Position numbers and translations under genes: made by a program
Notes under the pieces: model-generated
Told to the model about the DNA's origin: nothing
Databases searched by the model: none
What the model saw: only the letters and a program-made list of their open reading frames with translations
Source of the DNA: Brevundimonas sp. UBA6550
Lineage (GTDB): Bacteria > Pseudomonadota > Alphaproteobacteria > Caulobacterales > Caulobacteraceae
Reading direction: 5' to 3'
Length of the DNA: 64,000 nt
NCBI RefSeq assembly: GCF_002434505.1
Contig: NZ_DJKE01000010.1
Span: 1-64,000, forward strand
In this document: piece by piece, positions 1 to 8,294 of the stretch
How the letters are laid out: each line of letters starts with the position of its first letter
Position numbering within the stretch: position 1 is the stretch's first letter

Positions 1-72
1 GGGTTCCGCCGATGCGGCGCCGGCTGCGAACAGCCCGGCCGCGGCGACGGAGGCGAGAAGTTTGAGCTTCAT
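1..72 (-). CDS. N-terminus of an exported protein (partial)
   Basis: Only the first 24 codons are inside the window; the gene runs off the left edge. They encode a classical Sec signal peptide: a basic start (MKLKLL), an Ala/Gly-rich hydrophobic core and an ASA end followed by EP. A GAGGAAG ribosome site lies just before the ATG at 72. Such signal peptides front many caulobacterial outer-membrane and periplasmic proteins, but the mature protein is not visible, so no function can be given. It is divergent from the dehydrogenase gene at 226. Confidence 0.7.
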   Translation of the reverse strand, partial: MKLKLLASVAAAGLFAAGAASAEP

Positions 73-225
73 AGCTTCCTCACTGTGTGAATGCGCGAAG
101 CTGCGCACTAGCACAGCATTCGCGATCCAAACGGCGTGGCTGGCGCCCGGTTCCGCTCCCGGATTATGATTGTGTCCACTGTGGCGCCATTTCAACACAT
201 TGGACGCCCGCGAAAGGAAGCGATT

Positions 226-1134
226 ATGACGATGCGGTTCGACGGACAGGTGGCGATCGTGACGGGGGCCGGCGGCGGTCTGGGGCGCGAACACGCCCTG
301 GCGCTGGCGGCGCGCGGAGCCAGGGTGGTAGTCAACGACCTGGGCGGGGCGCGCGACGGCTCGGGCGGATCGGCGACGGCGGCCGAGGCCGTGGTCGCCG
401 AGATCGAGGCCGCGGGCGGCGAAGCTATGGCCAATGCGGCCTCCGTCACCGACGCCGCCGCCGTCCAGGCCATGGTCGATCAGGTCATGGCCAGATGGGG
501 CCGGATCGACATTCTGGTGAACAACGCCGGCGTCCTGCGCGACAAGTCGTTCGCCAAGATGGAGCTGGAGGACTTCCGCTTCGTCGTCGACGTTCACCTG
601 ATGGGGGCGGTCAACTGCACCAAGGCGGTGTGGGAGATCATGCGGGGTCAGAACTATGGCCGCATCGTGATGACCACCTCGTCCTCGGGCCTTTACGGCA
701 ACTTCGGCCAGTCGAACTATGGCGCGGCCAAGATGGCGCTGGTCGGGCTGATGCAGACCCTGTCCATCGAGGGCGCCAAGAACGATATCCGCGTCAACTG
801 CCTGGCGCCCACCGCCCACACCCGCATGACTGAGGACCTGGGCGCGGCCCTGCCGCTGGAGGCGCTGGCCCCGGCCCTGGTGACGCCGGGCCTTCTGTAT
901 CTGGTCAGCCGAGACGCCCCGACCCGCGCCATCCTGGCTGCCGGCGCCGGCGGGTTCGAGCGCGCCTATGTCACCTTGACCCAAGGCGACTTCATCGCCG
1001 GCGACGACGCGCCCGATCAGGTCGCCGCCCGCTTCGACGCCATTTCGGACCGCGCCGGCGAGATCGTCCCGGATATGGGCGCCGCCCAGGGCATGATCGA
1101 ACTGACCAAGGCCCAGAAGGCGCACGGCGGCTGA
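226..1134 (+). CDS. SDR-family dehydrogenase, 3-hydroxyacyl-CoA type
   Basis: A 302-residue short-chain dehydrogenase/reductase. The nucleotide-binding TGAGGGLG motif is at residues 13-20, NNAG near 99-102, the catalytic Ser near 152 and YGAAK at 165-169. The long form, with GREHALALA after the glycine motif and a C-terminal extension beyond a classical 250-residue SDR, resembles the dehydrogenase half of the multifunctional beta-oxidation enzyme HSD17B4. A role as NAD(H)-dependent 3-hydroxyacyl-CoA dehydrogenase is therefore likely, and a thiolase gene follows. The ATG at 226 is chosen over an in-frame start at 136 because AAAGGAAG precedes it and the Rossmann strand begins there. The exact substrate is not visible. 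Confidence 0.88.
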   Translation: MTMRFDGQVAIVTGAGGGLGREHALALAARGARVVVNDLGGARDGSGGSATAAEAVVAEIEAAGGEAMANAASVTDAAAVQAMVDQVMARWGRIDILVNNAGVLRDKSFAKMELEDFRFVVDVHLMGAVNCTKAVWEIMRGQNYGRIVMTTSSSGLYGNFGQSNYGAAKMALVGLMQTLSIEGAKNDIRVNCLAPTAHTRMTEDLGAALPLEALAPALVTPGLLYLVSRDAPTRAILAAGAGGFERAYVTLTQGDFIAGDDAPDQVAARFDAISDRAGEIVPDMGAAQGMIELTKAQKAHGG

Positions 1135-1152
1135 ATACGAAGGCGCCTTGCG

Positions 1153-1178
1153 TTGACGCGACGTGAGGCGCCTATCGT
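1153..1178 (+). promoter_or_regulatory. possible sigma-70 type promoter before the thiolase gene
   Basis: TTGACG at 1153-1158 is followed at short Caulobacter-like spacing by CCTATCG. The match to the caulobacterial housekeeping consensus is partial, so this is only a candidate. It lies between the dehydrogenase stop and the thiolase start. Confidence 0.25.
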
Positions 1179-1204
1179 CGTCACAGAGGAAACCGGCCTC
1201 AAGT

Positions 1205-1266
1205 AGCGCGAACGCGCGATAGGCCAAACAGAAATGGCCTTGATCAGCGCGAACGCGCGACAGGCC
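1205..1266 (+). repeat. two-copy 21-bp near-identical direct repeat in the thiolase leader
   Basis: A 21-bp sequence beginning AGCGCGAACGCGCGA occurs at 1205-1225 and 1246-1266 with one mismatch and a 41-bp period. It lies in the gap before the thiolase start at 1284. Each unit contains the self-complementary GCGCG/CGCGC, so it could form small hairpins or bind a regulator. Confidence 0.6.
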
Positions 1267-1283
1267 CAGCATAGAGAGCATCC

Positions 1284-2486
1284 ATGCGCGAAGCCGTCAT
1301 CGTCTCCACCGCCCGCACCCCCATCGGGCGCGCCTATCGCGGCGCCTTCAACGACACCCAGGCGCAAAGCCTCGGCGCCCATGCGGTCAGACACGCGGTT
1401 CAGCGCGCCGGCGTCGATCCGGCCGAGATCGAGGACGTCGTCATGGGCGCGGCCCTGCAGCAGGGTTCGACCGGAACCAATGTGGCCCGCCAGATCGCCC
1501 TGGCCGCCGGCCTGCCCTCCTCCGTTCCCGGCATGAGCCTGGACCGCCAGTGCGCGTCCGGCCTGATGGGCATCGCCACGGCGGCGAAACAGGTCGTCTT
1601 CGACCAGCAGAAGATGGCGGTCGGCGGCGGCCTGGAAAGCATCTCCCTGGTCCAGAACCAGCACATGAACCTGTACCGGATGAAGGACGAGGCGCTGCTG
1701 AAGCTGTCGCCCCACATCTATATGTCCATGCTGGAGACGGCCGAGGTGGTGTCGCGCCGCTATGGCGTGTCGCGCGAGCGTCAGGACGCCTACGCGCTTC
1801 AGTCCCAGCAACGCACCGCCGCCGCCCAGGCCGCCGGCCGGTTCGACGCCGAGATCGTGCCTATGATCACGACCATGCTGGTCATGGACAAGGCGACCGG
1901 CCAGACCTCGTCCAAGGACGTCACCCTGTCCAAGGACGAGGGCAACCGCCCCGACACCACCCTGGAAGGGCTTCAGGCGCTCAAGCCCGTCTTCGGCGAC
2001 GGCGAGGAGATCCAGACGGGCGAGTTCGTCACGGCCGGCAACGCCTCTCAGCTGTCGGACGGCGCCTCGGCCGTCGTGGTGATGGAGGCCGGCGAGGCGG
2101 TGAAGCGCAATCTTCAACCGCTCGGCGCCTATCGCGGCATGGCCGTCGCGGGCTGCGAGCCGGACGAAATGGGCATCGGCCCCGTTTACGCGGTGCCGAA
2201 GCTGCTGAAGCGCCACGGCCTGACCGTGGACGACATCGGCATCTGGGAGCTGAACGAGGCCTTCGCCGCCCAGGTCCTGTATTGCCAGGATCAGCTGGGC
2301 ATTCCCGACGAGCGTCTGAACGTCTCGGGCGGCGCCATCTCCATCGGCCACCCCTACGGCATGTCCGGCGCCCGCATGACCGGCCACGTCCTGATCGAGG
2401 GCAAGCGTCGCGGCGCCAAATACGGCGTCGTCACCATGTGCATCGGCGGCGGGATGGGGGCGGCGGGACTGTTCGAGATCTTCTGA
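1284..2486 (+). CDS. thiolase (acetyl-CoA acyltransferase)
   Basis: A 400-residue thiolase, the usual length for the degradative and biosynthetic families. The nucleophile is Cys90 in CASGLMG, His356 is in [10 protein letters not shown] and the second catalytic Cys386 is in [19 protein letters not shown] is also present. It cleaves 3-ketoacyl-CoA with CoA or condenses two acyl-CoAs in the cytoplasm. With the 3-hydroxyacyl-CoA type dehydrogenase upstream it makes a two-step beta-oxidation-like pair, but no hydratase or acyl-CoA dehydrogenase is next to them. Whether it is FadA-, PhaA- or AtoB-like cannot be settled by eye. Confidence 0.93.
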   Translation: MREAVIVSTARTPIGRAYRGAFNDTQAQSLGAHAVRHAVQRAGVDPAEIEDVVMGAALQQGSTGTNVARQIALAAGLPSSVPGMSLDRQCASGLMGIATAAKQVVFDQQKMAVGGGLESISLVQNQHMNLYRMKDEALLKLSPHIYMSMLETAEVVSRRYGVSRERQDAYALQSQQRTAAAQAAGRFDAEIVPMITTMLVMDKATGQTSSKDVTLSKDEGNRPDTTLEGLQALKPVFGDGEEIQTGEFVTAGNASQLSDGASAVVVMEAGEAVKRNLQPLGAYRGMAVAGCEPDEMGIGPVYAVPKLLKRHGLTVDDIGIWELNEAFAAQVLYCQDQLGIPDERLNVSGGAISIGHPYGMSGARMTGHVLIEGKRRGAKYGVVTMCIGGGMGAAGLFEIF

Positions 2487-2497
2487 GACACCCACCT

Positions 2498-2674
2498 GTC
2501 TCCTCCCCATTTCATGGGGAGGTGGCTCGTAGCGAAGCGGAGAGACGGAGGGGCTCTTCGCCGCATCGCAAACGTCTTCGGAACCTCAAGAGCCCCTCCG
2601 CCGCTTAGCCTGTCCTCGGGCTCGCCTTTGGCGAGACCCGGGGGTGGTCCCCTTCCCACAGGTGGGGAGGAGAC
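2498..2674. repeat. dispersed palindromic repeat, family A, copy 1
   Basis: An intergenic element bounded by GTCTCCTCCCCA on the left and GGGGAGGAGAC on the right, which are inverted copies of each other. The inner part holds a second inverted pair (GGAGGGGCTCTT and AAGAGCCCCTCC). The same ends and inner motifs recur at 42667, 44138 and inside the helicase gene at 61828. It separates the convergent thiolase and coq7 genes and may fold into a strong hairpin that ends transcription from both sides. No transposase is encoded. Confidence 0.8.
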
Positions 2675-2677
2675 GCC

Positions 2678-3241
2678 TCAGACCTTCTCGCTGATCTTGA
2701 TCGCCGCCCGGCATCCCGCCTTGATCACGCCCGACAGCAGCCGATAGGCCGGCGCCTCGCGGCTGCCGTGTTCGACGGCGTGGTCGTGATGGGCCAGTTC
2801 CTCGTCGCGGAACTGTTTCAGCTCGGCGGCCAGGGCCGGGTCACGGTCGCCGATCTCGGCGATCTGGTCGGCATAGTGTTTCTCGATCACGCTCTCGACC
2901 GCCTCGGTGCAGGCGTGGGCGGCCTTTTCCCCCATCAGCGCCGTGCCGGCGCCCAAAGCCGAGGCCGCGATCCGCCACAGGGGCGTCATGACCGTGGGAC
3001 GCACCCGGCGCTCGTTCAGCAGCCGGTTGAAACGGTCCAGATGCACCGCCTCCTGATCCTGCATCTCCGACAGGTCGCGCACCATGTCGCCATGGGCCTT
3101 GCGCCCCTCGAACACGGCCTTCTGCGCCCGGTAGATCAGGACCGCCGCATACTCCCCCGCATGATCGACGCGCAGAATCTCGTCCATCCGGGCCTTGTCG
3201 GCGCCCTGTCCGGGACGGGGAAGAGGAATGGAGCCGCTCAT
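2678..3241 (-). CDS. coq7: demethoxyubiquinone hydroxylase Coq7
   Basis: A 187-residue di-iron monooxygenase that hydroxylates demethoxyubiquinone near the end of ubiquinone synthesis. The two halves of the four-helix ferritin-like fold carry metal ligands at Glu30 (DHAGEYAA), Glu64/His67 (EAVH), Glu116 and Glu148/His151 (EELAH). The start at 3241 gives MSGSIPLPRP and lies 7 bp beyond the dsbB stop, so the two are probably cotranscribed. A longer in-frame reading to 3340 only re-reads dsbB and is rejected. The usual alternative hydroxylase UbiF is a flavoprotein and would look quite different. Confidence 0.93.
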   Translation of the reverse strand: MSGSIPLPRPGQGADKARMDEILRVDHAGEYAAVLIYRAQKAVFEGRKAHGDMVRDLSEMQDQEAVHLDRFNRLLNERRVRPTVMTPLWRIAASALGAGTALMGEKAAHACTEAVESVIEKHYADQIAEIGDRDPALAAELKQFRDEELAHHDHAVEHGSREAPAYRLLSGVIKAGCRAAIKISEKV

Positions 3242-3248
3242 GTCTGCG

Positions 3249-3794
3249 TCAGGCCTTTTCGATCCGAGGCGCGCGGGCGTCCTTGGGCCGTTTGGCGGCC
3301 AGCAGGCTGAACACGGCCAATGCGGCGCTGATGATCGCATTCCACCCGGCCATCGACAGACCCAGCCAGCTCCAGGCCACGTCGCCGCAGCCGATCACCT
3401 TGACGACCGGCCCCGTGCCCAGCGCCAGCGCCGCCAGACTGTCCATGTCTATGGCGCCGCCTCCGGGCGAACAGGTCGCCGGCAGGGCCCACCACTTGTA
3501 TTCGCCGCCCATGTGGAAGACGGCCGTGATCGCCCCCGTGGCGAAGATGGCGGCCAGCAGGAAGGCGGCGATGCGCGGCGTACCGCGTCGTCCGCCGCTG
3601 AACAGGGTCCAGGCCGTGGCCAGCCCGCCCACCGCGACGGCGGCCCAATAGACCTCGCGCTGCTTCAGGCACAGATTGCACGGCGCCAGGCCGCCAAAGC
3701 GCTCGAACGCATGGGCGGCGCCCAGCATGGCCAGCGACGCGGCCAGGGCGAAGGCGGTCCACCAACGGGTCAGAAGGCGATAGGCGTCTGTCAT
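3249..3794 (-). CDS. dsbB: disulfide bond formation protein B (DsbB family)
   Basis: A 181-residue inner-membrane quinone reductase with four hydrophobic segments. The CNLC redox pair is at Cys39/Cys42 and the second periplasmic pair at Cys108/Cys136, which is the DsbB arrangement. It reoxidises DsbA and passes electrons to ubiquinone, which makes its place beside coq7 sensible, although that link is inferred. The ATG at 3794 is preceded by GAAGC. Confidence 0.9.
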   Translation of the reverse strand: MTDAYRLLTRWWTAFALAASLAMLGAAHAFERFGGLAPCNLCLKQREVYWAAVAVGGLATAWTLFSGGRRGTPRIAAFLLAAIFATGAITAVFHMGGEYKWWALPATCSPGGGAIDMDSLAALALGTGPVVKVIGCGDVAWSWLGLSMAGWNAIISAALAVFSLLAAKRPKDARAPRIEKA

Positions 3795-3833
3795 CGTGCT
3801 TCGCTCTTACCGCGCCCGCCCGCATCCGTCGAC

Positions 3834-4409
3834 TTACAGAACCTTCAGCACGACGATCAGCCCGACCAGGGCGACCAGACCCACCCCGGTCCACAGCGCC
3901 AGCCGCTTCTCCACCTGGGCCAGCATGGCCGGACCCCAGCGTTTCAGGATCCACGCCTCCAGGAAGAACCGCCCGCCCCGCGTCGCCACCGACGCCGCGA
4001 TGAAGACCGGGAAACTGAACGCCGCCAGGCCCGAGGCGATGGTCACAAGCTTATAAGGAATGGGCGTCAGTCCCTTGATCAGAATGACCCACAGCCCCCA
4101 CTGGTCGAACCACTGACGGAACTGCTCCAGCCCGTCCGAATGGCCCAGCACCCGCATGATGGCCAGTCCCAGATCGGTCAGGAAATAACCGATGGCGTAG
4201 CCCAGCATGCCGCCCAGCACCGAGGCGACGGTGCACACAGCAGCATAGAAATACGCCTTCTGCGGCCGCGCCAGGATCATCGGCGCCAGCATCACGTCGG
4301 GCGGAATCGGAAAGAACGAACTCTCGGCGAAGGAGACGACGGCCAGGGCCTTGGTCGCGTGCCGGCTGCGGGCCAGTTCGAACACGCGGTCATACAGTTT
4401 GCGAAGCAT
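3834..4409 (-). CDS. DedA/YqaA-family membrane protein
   Basis: A 191-residue integral membrane protein with the DedA (SNARE-associated, VTT) character: an FAESSFFPIPPDVML entrance motif near residues 26-40, glycine-rich helices (VLGGMLGYAIGY) and a KGLTPIPYKLV segment. The family includes undecaprenyl-phosphate or phospholipid flippases and the less characterised YqaA branch, which this resembles most. The start at 4409 follows GAGGATT; the longer reading to 4496 adds a non-hydrophobic leader and is unlikely. It is divergent from the exported protein at 4603. Confidence 0.82.
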   Translation of the reverse strand: MLRKLYDRVFELARSRHATKALAVVSFAESSFFPIPPDVMLAPMILARPQKAYFYAAVCTVASVLGGMLGYAIGYFLTDLGLAIMRVLGHSDGLEQFRQWFDQWGLWVILIKGLTPIPYKLVTIASGLAAFSFPVFIAASVATRGGRFFLEAWILKRWGPAMLAQVEKRLALWTGVGLVALVGLIVVLKVL

Positions 4410-4483
4410 GGGAATCCTCGGCGTCGACCCGACGCCCTTTGACGACGCCGATAACACGCCGCGCGCCGCTGCGTCATCCGTCC

Positions 4484-6241
4484 GCGCCTGACGCAAACCG
4501 TCGCTGGAGCCGAAAGCGATTCCAAGTCCAACATCGCCGCGAAATCGCCTGAATCGAAAACGCCAGTATGCTGACGCTTACGCTCCAGGAGTTCGGAACT
4601 AGATGAAGACGAAGCGGATCGAAGCGCTGGCCGTCGGCCTGACCCTGGGCCTGGGCCTGGGCCTGGGCCTGACCCCAGCATTGGTCGCCCCGGCCCAGGC
4701 TCAGCAGGCGGCGACCATCCAGGCGCGCACCGCGCCGGGCGGCGTCGCCGTAACCTGGCGGCTGGCCCAGCCGACCACCGAGGTCGCCTTCCTGGACCCC
4801 AATATCATCCGCACCTTTTGGACGGTGACCACGCCCGGCCTGAGCCTGACGGACGGGGCGGTGAAGTCCGACCGGCCCTTCGACACCTTCGAAATCCTGA
4901 TCGCGCCTGACGCGGCCGAGGTCGACCGCGTCTATATGGGCTTGACGCGCGTCGGCGCGGGCCATGTCCTTTACGGCCCCGGCCTGGCGCTGAAGGGCAT
5001 AGACGCCGAACTGACCGCGCAGCCAGCCGCGCGCGAAACCACCCTGCCCCAGACCCACGCGATCAAGGGCTACGCCTATCTGGGCCCAGAGGCGGCGGTC
5101 ACGCGCCGGGACGGGGGGACTGTGGTGTCCGGCGCCTCTGTCCCCGCATCGCTGTCCAGGCTGATGAGCGACGGCTTCCTGGCGGCGCAGACCTTCTATG
5201 GCGCACGGCTTGGCCGCGATTTGCCCTATCGGCCCGTCCTGATCGTCACCACCGACAGCCCCGGCCCCTCGACCTTTCGCGGCGACGTCACCGACACGGG
5301 CGTCATCTCCACCCGTTTCTTCGGCGCGTCCTGGGATCCGCCGGCCGAGGATGTGGCGGGCCCCCTGTCCACCTTCGTCTGGCATGAGACCTTCCACCTG
5401 TGGAACGGCCACGGCCTTACGGTGAAGGACGGCGATACGGCGCCTTGGTTGCATGAGGGCGGGGCCGAATACGGCGCCATGGTCGCCGCCGCCTCATCGG
5501 GCGTCATCGACGACGCCCAGGCCAGATCGTCGCTGGCCGAGCGACTGAACGGTTGCCGTTCGGCGCTCAAGGATCGCGACTACAATCCCCGGCGGCTTCA
5601 ATCCGGCTCGGGCATCTATGACTGCGGCGTTGTGATCCAGTGGATCGCCGATCTGGAGGCCCGCCAGGCTTCCCAAGGCCGGCGTGACATCCTTGATGTG
5701 TGGAAGACGATGCTGGACGCCGGGCGCGCCGGCGACGGCTATGGCGTGGCGGATTTCCGCGCCCTGCTGCCCGCCGACAGCGGCGTGAACATTCTGCTGG
5801 ACGGTCCCGGTGCGGACCGATGGACGGGAATCGAGGCGCGGCTGACGGCCCTGGGCGTCGCCCTGAAGGACGAACCTAGTCGAGGCGACTATCGTCGCGC
5901 GGCCCTGTTCCACATGAACGACCAGAATTGCACCGGCGGCTCGACAGGCTTCTATCAGGTTCCAGAAGGCATCAAGCTCGACACCACCGAGAAATGCGGC
6001 GTCCTGGCCGGGTCGCCGATTATCGCCGCCATAGAGGATCACGACCCCTACGCCGACGCCCAGGGCATGTTCTTCGCCATCCAGGCCCGCTGCGCAGCCG
6101 AATTGCCGGTGCGCTATCGGTTCCAGGACGGCCGATCGGTCGAGGCCGTCTGCAAGGCCCCCCTGGCCACGCCCAAAGCCTGGGTCGTTACGGCGGCCCC
6201 GTCTTTGAAGACGCGCAGCGCCTGACGCAAACCGTCGCTGG
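4484..6241. repeat. exact 24-bp direct repeat flanking the exported HExxH gene
   Basis: The same 24 bases, starting GCGCCTGACGCAAACC, occur at 4484-4507 and 6218-6241, 1,734 bp apart and in the same orientation. The first copy lies upstream of both divergent genes; the second spans the stop codon of the 4603-6225 gene. Bases on both sides differ, so the repeat has exact limits. The pair brackets that single gene with its promoter region. Confidence 0.9.
4603..6225 (+). CDS. exported putative zinc metallopeptidase (HExxH...E), family unrecognised
   Basis: A 540-residue protein with a Sec signal peptide (basic MKTKR, a Leu-Gly core, PAQAQ end near residue 34). HETFH at 261-265 followed by WLHEGGAEY with Glu285 about 20 residues later is the zinc-ligand layout of gluzincins (M1/M61-like peptidases). 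Around it are a beta-rich N-terminal half and a C-terminal part with four or more Cys residues that could form disulfides. The HExxH motif is seen; peptidase activity is inferred. The signal peptide is encoded partly by four CTGGGC repeats at 4645-4668. An exact 24-bp repeat frames the gene. M61 relatives usually have a PDZ domain, which I do not see. Confidence 0.75.
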   Translation: MKTKRIEALAVGLTLGLGLGLGLTPALVAPAQAQQAATIQARTAPGGVAVTWRLAQPTTEVAFLDPNIIRTFWTVTTPGLSLTDGAVKSDRPFDTFEILIAPDAAEVDRVYMGLTRVGAGHVLYGPGLALKGIDAELTAQPAARETTLPQTHAIKGYAYLGPEAAVTRRDGGTVVSGASVPASLSRLMSDGFLAAQTFYGARLGRDLPYRPVLIVTTDSPGPSTFRGDVTDTGVISTRFFGASWDPPAEDVAGPLSTFVWHETFHLWNGHGLTVKDGDTAPWLHEGGAEYGAMVAAASSGVIDDAQARSSLAERLNGCRSALKDRDYNPRRLQSGSGIYDCGVVIQWIADLEARQASQGRRDILDVWKTMLDAGRAGDGYGVADFRALLPADSGVNILLDGPGADRWTGIEARLTALGVALKDEPSRGDYRRAALFHMNDQNCTGGSTGFYQVPEGIKLDTTEKCGVLAGSPIIAAIEDHDPYADAQGMFFAIQARCAAELPVRYRFQDGRSVEAVCKAPLATPKAWVVTAAPSLKTRSA

Positions 6242-6368
6242 CGCCACGCCCGGTCATCACGTCCCCGTGGCTTCGTCTTGGCTCCGTCGCCTTGCACGAC
6301 TAGGTTCCGCGCCAATCGGCGGCCCCTTTCGGGTAAGACCGCCTCAAAATCTGTGCGGGAGACGCGCC

Positions 6369-7469
6369 ATGAACGACATGACCAAGGCCGAAGTCGAGAA
6401 GCTGGATCTGGAGAACCCCCTCGGCGTCGACGGTTTCGAATTCGTCGAATTCACCGGGCCAGAGCCCAAGGCGATGATCGCGCGCCTGGAGACGATGGGC
6501 TTCACCCAGACCCATGTGAACCCCAAGACCGACGTCGTTAGGCTGAAACAGGGCGACATCAGCTTCCTGGTGCACCGTTCGCCGGCCGCTCACGCCGCCG
6601 ACTTCGCCCGCGACCACGGCCCCTCGGCCAACGGCATGGCCTTCCGCACCACCGACGCCAAGGCCGCCTACGAGGGCGCGGTCCAGCGCGGCGCCAAGCC
6701 GGCCGAGGGCGTGAACGGCGGGGCGCTGGGCGACGACTATCCCTACATTCTGGAGGGCATCGGCGGCAGCCTGCTCTATGTCATCGACCAGTATGGCGAC
6801 GCCGGCTCCCTGTACGACGCCTGGGACGAGATCGAGGGCTGGGAAGAGGCCGAGCGCAAGAACAACGTCGGCCTGGAGGTGCTGGACCACCTGACCCACA
6901 ATGTCCGTCGCGGCCAGATGCGCACCTGGTCGGGCTTCTACGGCTCGGTGTTCAACTTCGAGGAGCAGAAGTATTTCGACATCAAGGGCAAGGCGACCGG
7001 CCTGTTCTCCCAGGCCATGATCGCGCCAGACCGCGCCATCCGCATCCCGCTGAACGAAAGCCAGGACGAGAACTCCCAGATCGAGGAGTTTATCCGTCGC
7101 TACAACGGCGAGGGCATCCAGCACATCGCCCTGACCACCGAGAACATCTTCGAGACGGTCGAGGCCATGCGCGAGCGCGGCGTCGATTTCCAGGACACCA
7201 TCGAGACCTATTTCGAACTGATCGACAAACGCCTGCCGGGCCACGGCGAGGACGTGGAGCGGATGCGCAAGAACCGCATCCTGATCGACGGTTCGGACGA
7301 GGAAGGCCTGCTGCTGCAGATCTTCACCCAGGACGCCTTCGGCCCGATCTTCTTCGAGATCATCCAGCGCAAGGGCAACGAAGGCTTCGGCAACGGCAAC
7401 TTCCAGGCCCTGTTCGATTCCATCGAACTGGACCAGATCCGTCGCGGCGTCATCAAGGTCGACGCCTGA
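6369..7469 (+). CDS. hppD: 4-hydroxyphenylpyruvate dioxygenase
   Basis: A 366-residue Fe(II) dioxygenase that turns 4-hydroxyphenylpyruvate into homogentisate in tyrosine breakdown. Two vicinal-oxygen-chelate domains are visible; the metal ligands are His in VLDHLTHNV, His in IQHIALTT and Glu in FFEIIQRKG, the 2-His-1-Glu set. FGNGNFQALFDSIE near the C-terminus is the helix that closes the active site. The ATG at 6369 follows GGGAGA; the longer frame upstream overlaps the preceding gene and is rejected. A fumarylacetoacetase-family gene lies 2.4 kb downstream, but homogentisate dioxygenase and maleylacetoacetate isomerase are not in the window. Confidence 0.96.
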   Translation: MNDMTKAEVEKLDLENPLGVDGFEFVEFTGPEPKAMIARLETMGFTQTHVNPKTDVVRLKQGDISFLVHRSPAAHAADFARDHGPSANGMAFRTTDAKAAYEGAVQRGAKPAEGVNGGALGDDYPYILEGIGGSLLYVIDQYGDAGSLYDAWDEIEGWEEAERKNNVGLEVLDHLTHNVRRGQMRTWSGFYGSVFNFEEQKYFDIKGKATGLFSQAMIAPDRAIRIPLNESQDENSQIEEFIRRYNGEGIQHIALTTENIFETVEAMRERGVDFQDTIETYFELIDKRLPGHGEDVERMRKNRILIDGSDEEGLLLQIFTQDAFGPIFFEIIQRKGNEGFGNGNFQALFDSIELDQIRRGVIKVDA

Positions 7470-7655
7470 ATGAAGATGCGGCCGCCGACATGGCTGCCCT
7501 GGCTCGGCCCGGTCCTTGCGGCCGGCGCCGGGGCCCTGGCGGGCGAATACTGGCTGGGGGGCGGGTTCTGGGTGGTGCTGTTCACCGCCCTGGCCTGCGG
7601 ATTCGCGCCCATCTTGGGCTATCAGGTGTGGAAGCGGCTGCACCACCGGGGGTGA
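7470..7655 (+). CDS. small membrane protein coupled to hppD
   Basis: A 61-residue protein whose ATG directly follows the hppD stop (TGAATG), so translation is probably coupled. It has two hydrophobic stretches, roughly residues 8-26 and 30-50, and a basic tail (KRLHHRG), which suggests a two-helix inner-membrane protein. No family is recognised. Confidence 0.6.
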   Translation: MKMRPPTWLPWLGPVLAAGAGALAGEYWLGGGFWVVLFTALACGFAPILGYQVWKRLHHRG

Positions 7656-7728
7656 GGGGCGGAGATTGGCGCTGGTCAGAGAGTGACTGGATCGAGGGTC
7701 TGTTGTGGATGGTCAGCGGGCGCTTTAA

Positions 7729-8019
7729 TCAGACCCCGCCTCCGTAGAAAAAGAAATAAGGCAGCACTGCGAGAAGTGTGATGACAGCTACCGCCCATTG
7801 GACACGCTTGATCCGCCTATAGGCGCTTCCCATCCACCCGAAGATGAGGAGCAAGGTGATAACACCGAACGGGCCGACGATTAGCCAGTCGATCTGACCA
7901 AGCCTCGGATAGCCGGGAGACTGTTGGGCCGCGACGCCAACCAGCAACATTCGGCCGAAAAGCAGGATTGCTCCCCAAATCGTCACGGCAACAATAGTTA
8001 GGATATCGGCGATCCGCAT
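7729..8019 (-). CDS. small three-helix membrane protein, unknown
   Basis: A 96-residue protein with three hydrophobic helices (about residues 5-28, 44-65 and 75-92) and a short basic loop (YRRIKR). Base composition is clearly less GC-rich than in its neighbours and codon use is more mixed, which hints at a recent arrival. No family is recognised. It is convergent with the small gene at 7470. Confidence 0.55.
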   Translation of the reverse strand: MRIADILTIVAVTIWGAILLFGRMLLVGVAAQQSPGYPRLGQIDWLIVGPFGVITLLLIFGWMGSAYRRIKRVQWAVAVITLLAVLPYFFFYGGGV

Positions 8020-8153
8020 ACTTCGAGAATGCGAGCACGCACGAAAGTCCGCAATGGTCGATTTGCTACCCAGCCTATTCGCCTCAAAGCGGTCTTCCCC
8101 TCATGGGCGGCACCCTCTGACTCTGACCCGCCATCCTATCGCCCGAGGCCAAC

Positions 8154-8171
8154 ATGTTGATTAAACAACAT
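8154..8171. promoter_or_regulatory. 18-bp inverted repeat upstream of the isoaspartyl peptidase gene
   Basis: ATGTTG-ATTAAA-CAACAT is a perfect 6+6 inverted repeat with an AT-rich centre, in an AT-rich patch about 125 bp upstream of the start at 8295. It has the form of a dimeric regulator site. No regulator gene is adjacent. Confidence 0.4.
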
Positions 8172-8294
8172 TTCCGATTTTCTTAGGCCAATCGACCTGA
8201 CACGCTCGAACACGGCGTTACAATGCGACGAACCGGCGTCCCTTGGAAAAGTGCACTGATTGCACTCTGTTTTAATGCGCGGAGGGGTTTCACG

